From contig CANEFX010000018.1 of the NCBI GenBank assembly GCA_947426945.1, positions 1 to 55,659 on the forward strand: a stretch of DNA of 55,659 bases. The letters are read 5' to 3'. This DNA comes from an uncultured Bacillota bacterium (GTDB lineage: Bacteria; Bacillota; Clostridia; Oscillospirales; Oscillospiraceae). How positions within the stretch are numbered: the first letter of the stretch is position 1; the number at the start of each line of letters is the position of its first letter. Shown here piece by piece: positions 48,975 through 55,659 of this stretch. The notes below the pieces were generated by a model. The model was not told where the DNA came from, made no database searches, and saw nothing but the letters and a program-made list of their open reading frames with translations. The position numbers were made by a program, and so were the translations under genes.

Positions 48975-49769
48975 ATGATAAAGCTCATTTCCCTGGACCT
49001 GGACGGCACCCTTCTGGACCCCAGGGGCCGGGTCACCGCCGCCTCCAAAGCAGCCATTGCCAAGGCCAGGGACGCGGGGGTGCGGGTGGTAATCAACACC
49101 GGCCGGGACTGTCATGAGGCGGCCTGGTTTGCAAAGGAGGCGGGGTGCGACACGCTGAACGCCTCCGCCGGGGGCGCGCTAGTGTCGGACGGAAAACAGA
49201 CCCTCCGCCGGTGGGACGTGCCCGTGGAGGCCGCCCGCCGGGCGTTGGAGCTGGTGCTGGGCTGGGAGGGGATGGACCTTCTCGTCTTTGCCGGGGAGCA
49301 GTCCCTGGTCAGCACCGCCTATAAGAAGTATCTGGAGCGGTATTACCCCTTCCCCGCCTTCCATGCGCATGTTGTGGCCACCGACGACCCCATTGGTTAC
49401 ATGGAGGCGCACAGCCTCCCCCTGACCAAGCTCCACGGAGAGCTGGACCCCGCCCGATACCCCATTGAAGAGCTGCGGGCCATTGACGGGGTGTTCCTCA
49501 CCACCTCCAGCGACCACGACTTCGAGCTGGTGGCCGCCGGTGTGGATAAGGGGAGAGCCCTGGCCCTCATTGCGGCGCTGTACGGTATTCCCCTGGAGGA
49601 GTGCGCCGCCGTGGGGGACAGCGCCAACGACCTGGGGGCCCTCCGGGCGGCGGGTCTGCCCATCGCCATGGGCAACGCCCCGGCAAATGTAAAAGCCGCC
49701 GCGGCCCGCATCGCCCCCTCCAACGGGGAGGAGGGCGCAGCCTGGGCAATTCTAAGCTGCCTGGAATGA
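48975..49769 (+). CDS. HAD-superfamily phosphatase, Cof type
   Basis: A 264-residue HAD phosphatase of the Cof/YbjI group: motif I ISLDLDGTLLD (Asp 8 and Asp 10), motif II VINTGRD, motif III Lys in GVDKGRALALIA, and motif IV AVGDSANDLGALRAAGL. These proteins hydrolyse sugar phosphates or FMN-like substrates. ATG 48975 is preferred; the frame is open further upstream only within the SdpI-like gene. It ends in a terminator. Confidence 0.92.
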   Translation: MIKLISLDLDGTLLDPRGRVTAASKAAIAKARDAGVRVVINTGRDCHEAAWFAKEAGCDTLNASAGGALVSDGKQTLRRWDVPVEAARRALELVLGWEGMDLLVFAGEQSLVSTAYKKYLERYYPFPAFHAHVVATDDPIGYMEAHSLPLTKLHGELDPARYPIEELRAIDGVFLTTSSDHDFELVAAGVDKGRALALIAALYGIPLEECAAVGDSANDLGALRAAGLPIAMGNAPANVKAAAARIAPSNGEEGAAWAILSCLE

Positions 49770-49770
49770 A

Positions 49771-49803
49771 AAACGTCAGACGCCGCAGCGTCTAACGTTT
49801 TTT
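49771..49803 (+). terminator. Terminator of the feoAB-HAD operon
   Basis: AAACGT-AGACGC pairs with GCGTCT-ACGTTT, followed by TTTTT. Confidence 0.8.
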
Positions 49804-49925
49804 ATGCTCTGGGGTATCAGATGCAACCATTTGTAAACTGATAGTTGCGTGATAGTTGGTAGAGCAACTTTGGATAAATATGGTATCATTAAGATATAAT
49901 TTAAATGTTGATGGGAAGTGAGCGT

Positions 49926-50273
49926 ATGCCGGGTGTTTTCGATACGATTGTATTTGTTCTGTTGGTTATTTTCATTTTGGGTGGAGTAGGCTATTTATTT
50001 ATTTTGATTTGTAAGGTTTTGAGAAAATTTCTTTGTAGTTCCAGTGCGAGAAAGGAAAAAGAGTTCGTAAGAAAGTCTTTGGGCGAAACTATCAAGGAAC
50101 ACAGAACCAGCTGTAAAATGACACAGGAATTTGTGGCAGAAACGTTAGGTGTAAGCCGACAGGCAGTTTCTAAATGGGAAAGTGGGATAACTGATCCCAG
50201 TACCAGCAATTTAATAGAATTGGCGAAGTTGTTTAAGGTTTCCCCAGAAGAATTATTAAAAGGAGAGTGGTGA
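49926..50273 (+). CDS. Xre-type protein with an N-terminal membrane segment
   Basis: A 115-residue protein: a membrane segment at about 5-29 (FDTIVFVLLVIFILGGVGYL), a short basic linker, and an Xre helix-turn-helix (LGETIKEHRTSCKMTQEFVA then VSRQAVSKWESGITDPSTS). Having the membrane part before the DNA-binding domain is the reverse of the usual order in this family. ATG 49926 has AAGTGAG upstream; an earlier ATG at 49905 lacks a ribosome site. GC content is low compared with the surroundings. Confidence 0.78.
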   Translation: MPGVFDTIVFVLLVIFILGGVGYLFILICKVLRKFLCSSSARKEKEFVRKSLGETIKEHRTSCKMTQEFVAETLGVSRQAVSKWESGITDPSTSNLIELAKLFKVSPEELLKGEW

Positions 50274-50433
50274 TACTGAAAGTGAAACTCCTGATATGCT
50301 CATATTGACATTCACACCAAAACCACAGACCAGAGGAAGCTCCACAGATGAAGCTTGTGCTGGAACCTGGACTTCATGGTACAAAGGTATCAGCAATATG
50401 TCCTATCAATTTGACCTTGAAAAAATGCCACTC
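50274..50433 (+). pseudogene. Possible remnant of a coding sequence
   Basis: The frame that runs on just after the Xre stop is open for about 50 codons (LTFTPKPQTRGSSTDEACAG, then TWTSWYKGISNMSYQFDLEK, ending MPLW stop-stop). It has no convincing start and is Trp/Ser-rich. It could be the decayed C-terminal part of a gene; I do not recognise it. The rest of the 50274-50499 gap shows nothing more. Confidence 0.3.
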
Positions 50434-50499
50434 TGGTGATGACTGGCTACTGCGGATGCGGCGGACAGCGGGTGCATGCAGTCAGGCCGCAGCCTTTTC

Positions 50500-50536
50500 A
50501 AAAAAGCGCGCCCCGGTGGTCGGGACGCACTTTTTT
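50500..50536. terminator. Bidirectional terminator after glgP
   Basis: AAAAAAGCGCG-CCC pairs with GGG-CGC-CTTTTTT with a GGTGGT-type loop. It lies just downstream of the glgP stop on the minus strand. Confidence 0.75.
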
Positions 50537-50547
50537 AATACCAATTG

Positions 50548-52827
50548 TTATTTCAGATGCCAGATATCCTTATTGTACTGCTCGATGGTCCGGTCAGAGG
50601 AGAAGTAGCCCGACCTGGCGATGTTGACCAGCATCTTCCTGGCCCAGGCTTGGCGGTTACCGTAGTCCTTGAGACAGCGGTCCTTGGCGGCGATGTAGTC
50701 TTCCACATCCAGCAGGGCCATAAACCAGTCCTTATACTTCATGTCCCGCCACAGTGTGGACAGCGCTGAAGGGTCGCCGATAGACAGCAGCTCGGGGGAG
50801 ACAATAAAGTCCACCAGCCGCTCCACCGCCGGGCGGTGATAATATTCCAGGGGACGGTATGCCCGGCCGTCCGGCTCGCTGCCCTTGTAGAGCTGGATCA
50901 CCTGATCGCTGTGGGCGCCGAAGGTATAGATATTGTCCTCCCCCACCAGCTGGGCGATCTCCACGTTGGCCCCGTCCAGGGTGCCCAGGGTAATGGCGCC
51001 GTTGGCCATAAACTTCATGTTGCCCGTGCCGCTGGCCTCCTTGGAGGCCAGGGATATCTGCTCGGAGATATCACAGGCGGGGATGAGCCGCTCCGCCCAG
51101 GTGACGTTGTAATTTTCCACCATAGCCACCCGCAGCCAGGGCCGGACCTGGGGGTCCTGGTCAATAAGCCGCTGCAGGCAGAGGATCAGGTGGATAATAT
51201 GCTTGGCCATCACATAGGCCGGGGCCGCCTTGGCTCCGAAGAGGGCGGTTACCGGCTGCCCGGGCAGCTTGCCGGCCTTGATATCCAGGTATTTTTGAAT
51301 AATATACAGCGCGTTCATCTGCTGCCGCTTGTATTCGTGGAGCCGCTTTACCTGGATATCAAAGACAGACTGGGGATCAATCTCGATGCCCTGAACAGCC
51401 CACAGTATCCGGCACAGCTGGTTTTTGTTGTGCTGCTTTACCTCCAGCAGCCGGGCCAGGACCGACTCGTCCTCCCGGAAGTCCAGCAGCTTTTCCAGCT
51501 GTTTGGCGTCCTGACGCCAGCCCGGGCCAATGCAGCCGTCAATCAGGGCGGCCAGCTCCGGGTTGCAGGCCTCCAGCCAACGGCGGAAGGTGACGCCGTT
51601 GGTCTTGTTGTTGAATTTTTCCGGGTAAATGTCATAAAAAGGCTTCAGCTCGGAGTTTTTCAGAATCTCGGTGTGGAGGGCGGCCACGCCGTTGACCGAG
51701 TAGCCGCAGTGAATGTCCATGTGGGCCATGTGGACCCGGTTCTGCTCGTCGATGATGGCCACTTTGGGGTCGGGATAGGCTTCCTTTATCCGCCGGTCCA
51801 GCTCCCGGATGACAGGCACCAGCTGGGGAGCCGCCTTCTCAATAAAGGTCAGGGGCCACTTCTCCAGGGCCTCGGCCAGAATGGTGTGGTTGGTGTAGGC
51901 GCAGGTGCGGCGGACCTGGTCCAGCGCCTCGTCGAAGGACATCCCTCTGGCGGTGAGCAGGCGGATGAGTTCGGGTATGACCATGGAGGGGTGGGTGTCG
52001 TTGATTTGAATCGCCACGTGGTCGGCCAGAGTGTTGGGCGCGTATCCGCGGCTCTCCAGCTCGGACAGAATCAACTGGGCTCCGGCGGACACCATGAAAT
52101 ACTGCTGGTACACCCGGAGCAGCCTGCCTGCCTCGTCGCTGTCGTCAGGGTAAAGGAAGGAGGTGAGCCGATGAGCGATATCACCCTTGTCAAAGTCGAT
52201 GCCCACCCAGGGTGCGCTGGCAGGCTCGGCCACGTCGAAGAGGTGGAGACGGTTGGCGTATCCGTTGTTGGCCCCGGGGACAGCGATGTCGTAGAGCACT
52301 GCCTTCAGAGTAAAGCCGCCAAAGGGAACGTCAAAGAACATGCCGGTGGGGATCAGCCAGCTGTCCGCCTCCAGCCAGGGATCAGGTTCCTCGGTCTGCC
52401 GGCCCTGATCGAACTTCTGCCGGAACAGGCCGTAGTGATAATTCAGGCCCACGCCGTCGCCGGGCAGGCCCAGGGCGGCGATGGAATCCAGGAAGCAGGC
52501 CGCCAGGCGGCCCAGGCCTCCGTTACCCAGGGAGGGCTCGGGCTCCATGGACTCGATGACCCCCAGGTCCCGGCCCAGGTCGGTCAGCAGGGCGCGCACC
52601 TCGTCGTGGAGGCCCAGGGCCAGCAGGTTGTTGCTCAGCAGCTTGCCCATGAGAAACTCGGCGGAGAAATAATAAAGCTTCCGCCCGCCCGCGGGAGCGG
52701 GGCGGTTCTGAGCCATATTCCGCGTAAGAATCAGCAGCGCCTCATAGAGCTGATGGTCGTCGCACTGGTCCGGGGCACAGCCAAAGCGGGCCTGGGTGGT
52801 CTGGAAGAGTTGTTCTTTCAGCTGCAT
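50548..52827 (-). CDS. glgP: Glycogen/maltodextrin phosphorylase
   Basis: A 759-residue GT35 phosphorylase releasing glucose 1-phosphate from alpha-1,4-glucans. The PLP site is [20 protein letters not shown] (Lys in NMKF) and the substrate region [20 protein letters not shown] is present; [15 protein letters not shown] and [15 protein letters not shown] are also family landmarks. The length is slightly short for the family, missing only the variable N-terminus. ATG 52827 (MQLKEQLFQ) has AAGGAG upstream; the longer start overlaps it. It is downstream of malQ in the transcribed direction. Confidence 0.95.
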   Translation of the reverse strand: MQLKEQLFQTTQARFGCAPDQCDDHQLYEALLILTRNMAQNRPAPAGGRKLYYFSAEFLMGKLLSNNLLALGLHDEVRALLTDLGRDLGVIESMEPEPSLGNGGLGRLAACFLDSIAALGLPGDGVGLNYHYGLFRQKFDQGRQTEEPDPWLEADSWLIPTGMFFDVPFGGFTLKAVLYDIAVPGANNGYANRLHLFDVAEPASAPWVGIDFDKGDIAHRLTSFLYPDDSDEAGRLLRVYQQYFMVSAGAQLILSELESRGYAPNTLADHVAIQINDTHPSMVIPELIRLLTARGMSFDEALDQVRRTCAYTNHTILAEALEKWPLTFIEKAAPQLVPVIRELDRRIKEAYPDPKVAIIDEQNRVHMAHMDIHCGYSVNGVAALHTEILKNSELKPFYDIYPEKFNNKTNGVTFRRWLEACNPELAALIDGCIGPGWRQDAKQLEKLLDFREDESVLARLLEVKQHNKNQLCRILWAVQGIEIDPQSVFDIQVKRLHEYKRQQMNALYIIQKYLDIKAGKLPGQPVTALFGAKAAPAYVMAKHIIHLILCLQRLIDQDPQVRPWLRVAMVENYNVTWAERLIPACDISEQISLASKEASGTGNMKFMANGAITLGTLDGANVEIAQLVGEDNIYTFGAHSDQVIQLYKGSEPDGRAYRPLEYYHRPAVERLVDFIVSPELLSIGDPSALSTLWRDMKYKDWFMALLDVEDYIAAKDRCLKDYGNRQAWARKMLVNIARSGYFSSDRTIEQYNKDIWHLK

Positions 52828-52884
52828 AGAGATACATCTCCTTGTCATGGGATTATTTAAGGATTCCTGCTTGCCGGAGCAATT

Positions 52885-54393
52885 CTATTTGGCACGCTTG
52901 CCTGTTTTCGTCCGTGGCAGCCGCTGGTACACCTGCATCTCCCGGTAGAGACGCTTGGACAGCTTCTCATCGAAGGTACTGGGCAGGGCCCGCCACTTCC
53001 AATTGTTCCCAAGAGTGGAAGGGATATTCATCCGGGCCTCACTGCCCAGGCCAAGCAGATCCTGGAACTGCATCACGGCCAGATCAGCGGGAGAGGCCCA
53101 GGCCGAGCGCATCATGCCCCAGTGGTAGCCCTCCCGCCTGGAAAGGCGCAGGTAAGCCTTGGCGAAGGAGACCCCCTTTTTGGGGGCGGCGGCCATCCAG
53201 CCCTGGATGGTGTCGTTGTCGTGAGTGCCGGTGTAGACCACGCAGTGGACGGGGTAGCGGTGGGGCAGGTAGTCGCTGTCCGCGTCCCGGCTGTCAAAGG
53301 CAAACTCCAGAATTTTCATGCCGGGGTAACCTGAGTCCTTCAGCAGTCTGCGCACAGAGGGGGTGAGGAAGCCCAGATCCTCGGCGATAATGTCTTTTTT
53401 TCCCAAAGTCCTGTTTACCGTTTTGAAAAAATCGATGCCCGGACCGGGCTTCCATTGGCCGTTTTTGGCGGTCTTATCCCCATAGGGGATGGCGTAGTAG
53501 GAGTCAAAGCCCCGGAAATGGTCGATGCGCAGCGTGTCATACAGTTTGAACTGGAAGGAGATGCGCCGCAGCCACCAGGCATAGCCGTCCTTCTTCATTC
53601 TTTCCCAGTCAAACAGGGGATTGCCCCACAACTGGCCGTCGGCGGTAAAGGCGTCGGGGGGACAACCGGCTACCTCGGTGGGCAGGCCCTTCCCGTCCAG
53701 CTGGAACTGTTCCGGACTGGCCCACACGTCGGCGCTGTCGCCGGAGACATAGATGGGCAGATCGCCGATGACTGAAATGCCCAAAGCGTTGACATATTTT
53801 TTCCAGGCGTTCCACTGGGCAAAAAAGAGATATTGCACCGCCTTCCAAAAGGCAATTTCCCCGGCCAGCTCCTCACGGACCCGGTCCAGGACAGCGGGCC
53901 GGCGCAGGCGGACGTCCTCAGGCCAGGTAAACCAGGAGGCGCCGCCATGCCGGTCTTTCAGGGCCATGAACAGGGCGTAGTCCTCCAGCCAGCCAGCCTG
54001 TTCCCGGCAGAAAGCGGCAAAGTCGGGCCGGTCCTGGGCCAGCAGGCGGGCGCAGGCCTTGTGGAGCACAGGGTAGCGTTTCTCATACATCAGCCCGTAG
54101 TCCACAGAGCCGGGGGTGTCCCCCCAATTCAGGCTTTGAAATTCTTCGGGTTCCAGCAGTCCCTCCTCCGCCAGGGCGTCCAGGTCGATAAAATAGGGGT
54201 TGCCGGCGAAGGAGGAAAAGGACTGATAGGGGGAATCGCCGTAGCTGGTGGGGCCTACGGGCAGCAGCTGCCAGCAGCTCTGGCCGCCGGCGGCCAGAAA
54301 GTCGGCGAATTTTCGGGCTTCCGCTCCCAGAGTGCCGATGCCGTAAGGGGAAGGCAGGGAGAAGATGGGCATTAAAATGCCTGCTTTTCTCAC
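52885..54393 (-). CDS. malQ: 4-alpha-glucanotransferase MalQ
   Basis: A 502-residue GH77 disproportionating enzyme. The N-terminus ILMPIFSLPSPYGIGTLG is typical; LRIDHFRGFDSYYAIP contains the nucleophile Asp, IAEDLGFLTPSVRRLL the acid/base Glu, and YTGTHDNDTIQGW the third Asp. The start is GTG 54393 with AGGTGAT upstream. It lies between lacI-like and glgP genes and would pass trimmed glucans to GlgP. Confidence 0.95.
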   Translation of the reverse strand: MRKAGILMPIFSLPSPYGIGTLGAEARKFADFLAAGGQSCWQLLPVGPTSYGDSPYQSFSSFAGNPYFIDLDALAEEGLLEPEEFQSLNWGDTPGSVDYGLMYEKRYPVLHKACARLLAQDRPDFAAFCREQAGWLEDYALFMALKDRHGGASWFTWPEDVRLRRPAVLDRVREELAGEIAFWKAVQYLFFAQWNAWKKYVNALGISVIGDLPIYVSGDSADVWASPEQFQLDGKGLPTEVAGCPPDAFTADGQLWGNPLFDWERMKKDGYAWWLRRISFQFKLYDTLRIDHFRGFDSYYAIPYGDKTAKNGQWKPGPGIDFFKTVNRTLGKKDIIAEDLGFLTPSVRRLLKDSGYPGMKILEFAFDSRDADSDYLPHRYPVHCVVYTGTHDNDTIQGWMAAAPKKGVSFAKAYLRLSRREGYHWGMMRSAWASPADLAVMQFQDLLGLGSEARMNIPSTLGNNWKWRALPSTFDEKLSKRLYREMQVYQRLPRTKTGKRAK

Positions 54394-54420
54394 GTTGAGA
54401 TCACCTGTTTCTGTTAGGAT

Positions 54421-54447
54421 AAAGGGCCGCTGGCGGGCGGCCCTTTT
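54421..54447 (-). terminator. Terminator between the LacI gene and malQ
   Basis: AAAGGGCCGC / GCGGCCCTTT stem with TTT on the minus side, just downstream of the lacI-like stop. Confidence 0.6.
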
Positions 54448-54450
54448 TGG

Positions 54451-55458
54451 TTAGGAAATTTTTGCTACGCTCTCTCCCTCAATCAGCTGGAAGGGGACCA
54501 GCTCATGGACAGGAGGGCTGTTCCGGGTGATGCCCCGGAGAAGGGCGTCCACCCCCCGTTCCGCCAGCTGCTGGGTGTCCTGGCGGACAGTGGTCAGCCG
54601 GGGGAGGGAGTACTGCCCGGCGACGATGCCGTCGTAGCCCACCACCGAAATGTCCTCGGGCACCCGTTTTCCCAGGTCCCGCAGGGCCCGAATGGCCCCC
54701 AGAGCCATCACATCGCTGACAGCGAAAATGGCGGTCAGATCGGGGCAGCGCTCCAGCAGCACCCTGGTGGCGGCATGGGCTTCTGGCATGGAGTAGCGGC
54801 AGGGCTCGCACTGGCGGTCCACGTCGAAGGGCAGTCTCAGCCGTTTACAGGCGGCCTGACAGCCTGTGAGGCGGCTGTAGCTGATTTGGGAACAGGACCA
54901 GTTGCCCCCCAGCAGGCCGATGTGCCGGTGGCCCTGTCCGGCCAGCAGCTCGATCACCTGCTCCGCCGCCGCGCAGTCGTCGGTGGTGAAGGAGGACAAA
55001 TTTTCAAAGCCCAGCTCCCGGGCGGTGTTGGTCAGCAGCACGCAGGGGACGGTGATGGGGGCGAAGCCCGCCTCAAACAGCTCCAGATCGCCCCCCAGAA
55101 ACAGGATGCCCATGGGTCGGCGTTCCCGGCATAGCTGGCAGGCGTAGGCCACCTCGTTGGCGTCCTCATCCAGGTAATAGACGGCGGCGTCCTGGCCGGC
55201 GTCCCGAAGAAGGGCCTGGAGCTTTTCTACCAGGTCGGCAAAGAGCATATTCTGGGTGCCCTTGACGATAATGGCAATGCTGGTGCTGGCCTGCTGCTTT
55301 AAATGCTTGGCGTTGTTGTTGGGCTGAAAGCCCTGTTCCTCCACCACGGCCAGCACCTTGCGCCTCGTCTCGGCGCTGACGTCGGGATGGTCGTTGAGCA
55401 CGCGGGACACGGTGGCCACGCCGTATCCGGACAGTTTAGCGATATCCTTAATGGTCAC
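54451..55458 (-). CDS. LacI-family regulator, MalR-like
   Basis: A 335-residue LacI repressor: helix-turn-helix TIKDIAKLSGYGVATVSRVL with hinge FQPNNNAKHLKQQ, and a periplasmic-binding-type sensor domain (IAIIVKGTQNMLFADLVEKL; DISVVGYDGIVAGQYSLP). The start is GTG 55458 with AGAAGGG upstream. Context with malQ, glgP and a MalG-type permease points to a maltodextrin-responsive regulator, but the effector is inferred. It is transcribed in the same direction as malQ, with a promoter at 55489-55517. Confidence 0.9.
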   Translation of the reverse strand: MTIKDIAKLSGYGVATVSRVLNDHPDVSAETRRKVLAVVEEQGFQPNNNAKHLKQQASTSIAIIVKGTQNMLFADLVEKLQALLRDAGQDAAVYYLDEDANEVAYACQLCRERRPMGILFLGGDLELFEAGFAPITVPCVLLTNTARELGFENLSSFTTDDCAAAEQVIELLAGQGHRHIGLLGGNWSCSQISYSRLTGCQAACKRLRLPFDVDRQCEPCRYSMPEAHAATRVLLERCPDLTAIFAVSDVMALGAIRALRDLGKRVPEDISVVGYDGIVAGQYSLPRLTTVRQDTQQLAERGVDALLRGITRNSPPVHELVPFQLIEGESVAKIS

Positions 55459-55488
55459 GGGCGGCCCTTCTTTCTGTTTGACTGAGCG

Positions 55489-55517
55489 ATTTTAGCACAT
55501 CCAAAGGGAAAATGCAA
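55489..55517 (-). promoter_or_regulatory. Sigma-A promoter of the LacI-type gene
   Basis: Minus strand: TTGCAT (55512-55517), 17 bases, TAAAAT (55489-55494), about 30 bases from the GTG. It lies between the permease stop and the regulator. Confidence 0.7.
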
Positions 55518-55520
55518 GAC

Positions 55521-55659
55521 TTAACCCTTCACCGCGCCGGCGGCCACGCCTTTGATGATGTGCTTCTGGCAGGTGAGGTAGAACACGATTACCGGGATGA
55601 TGGACAGCAGGATCAGGGCCATGGTGGCGCCCAGGTCCACGGTGCCGTAGCTGCCCTTC
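55521..55659 (-). CDS. MalG-type ABC sugar permease, C-terminal end (runs off the window)
   Basis: The last 45 residues of a binding-protein-dependent permease. The end reads LILLSIIPVIVFYLTCQKH then IIKGVAAGAVKG, the standard C-terminus of MalG-type (second) permeases of carbohydrate transporters. Only the 3' end is in the window. With the LacI-type gene it points to a maltodextrin uptake operon to the right. Confidence 0.8.
   Translation of the reverse strand, partial: KGSYGTVDLGATMALILLSIIPVIVFYLTCQKHIIKGVAAGAVKG

Overview
The window reads as chromosome from a spore-forming, GC-rich member of the Clostridia, most likely an Oscillospirales gut anaerobe of the Flavonifractor/Lawsonibacter kind. 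The support is spoIIP behind a sigma-E-type promoter, a divIVA-sepF-yggS group, hfq-miaA-mutL-mutS-miaB in one region, strong AGGAGG ribosome sites and GTG/TTG starts. The genus is an inference.

Region by region. 1-2.8 kb: 5' end of typA/bipA (minus), a small membrane-protein gene whose promoter carries two LexA-like boxes, and a LysM-G5-M23 cell-wall hydrolase. 2.8-8.5 kb: a lower-GC mobilizable element of Tn4451 gene type, with a frameshifted tnpV, a radical SAM/HxlR cargo pair, a MobV-type oriT, a mobV relaxase, a tnpW-like gene and a TnpX-like serine recombinase. 8.5-26.6 kb (mostly minus): a prsA-like foldase lipoprotein, mfd, divIVA, sepF, yggS, an HlyD-like protein, hfq, miaA, an unknown ORF, mutL, an Xre/DUF6809-like divergent module, a DUF4358-like lipoprotein, mutS and miaB. 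26.8-44.2 kb (mostly plus): spoIIP, two small unknown genes, a Ca2+-type P-ATPase, zapA, a U32 peptidase-family gene, a luxE-luxC pair, dut, a DUF2262 gene, a second Xre/DUF6809-like module, maf, mreC, mreD, a class B PBP (mrdA) and mrp. 44.3-50.3 kb: an Xre membrane regulator followed by a duplicated tail of mrp, an AT-rich islet with a small secreted protein, feoAB (one fused ORF), an SdpI-like gene, a HAD phosphatase and another Xre membrane protein. 50.5-55.7 kb (minus): glgP, malQ, a LacI regulator and the 3' end of a MalG-type permease, a maltodextrin/glycogen group.

Functional themes are cell shape and division (divIVA, sepF, zapA, mreC, mreD, PBP2, maf, M23 hydrolase, possibly the LexA-controlled small protein) and DNA repair (mfd, mutL, mutS, dut). 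Three features overlay this ordinary backbone and deserve attention. First, a family of about 200-bp palindromic dispersed repeats (family A) occurs in full or partial form at five sites; one complete copy sits in frame inside mutL. Second, a divergent Xre/DUF6809-like module is present twice in mirror orientation, each copy with its own operator-like inverted repeat; one copy interrupts the mutS-mutL interval and its repressor gene overlaps mutL. Third, a SOS-type promoter drives an unrecognised small membrane protein. I saw no rRNA, tRNA or CRISPR array.
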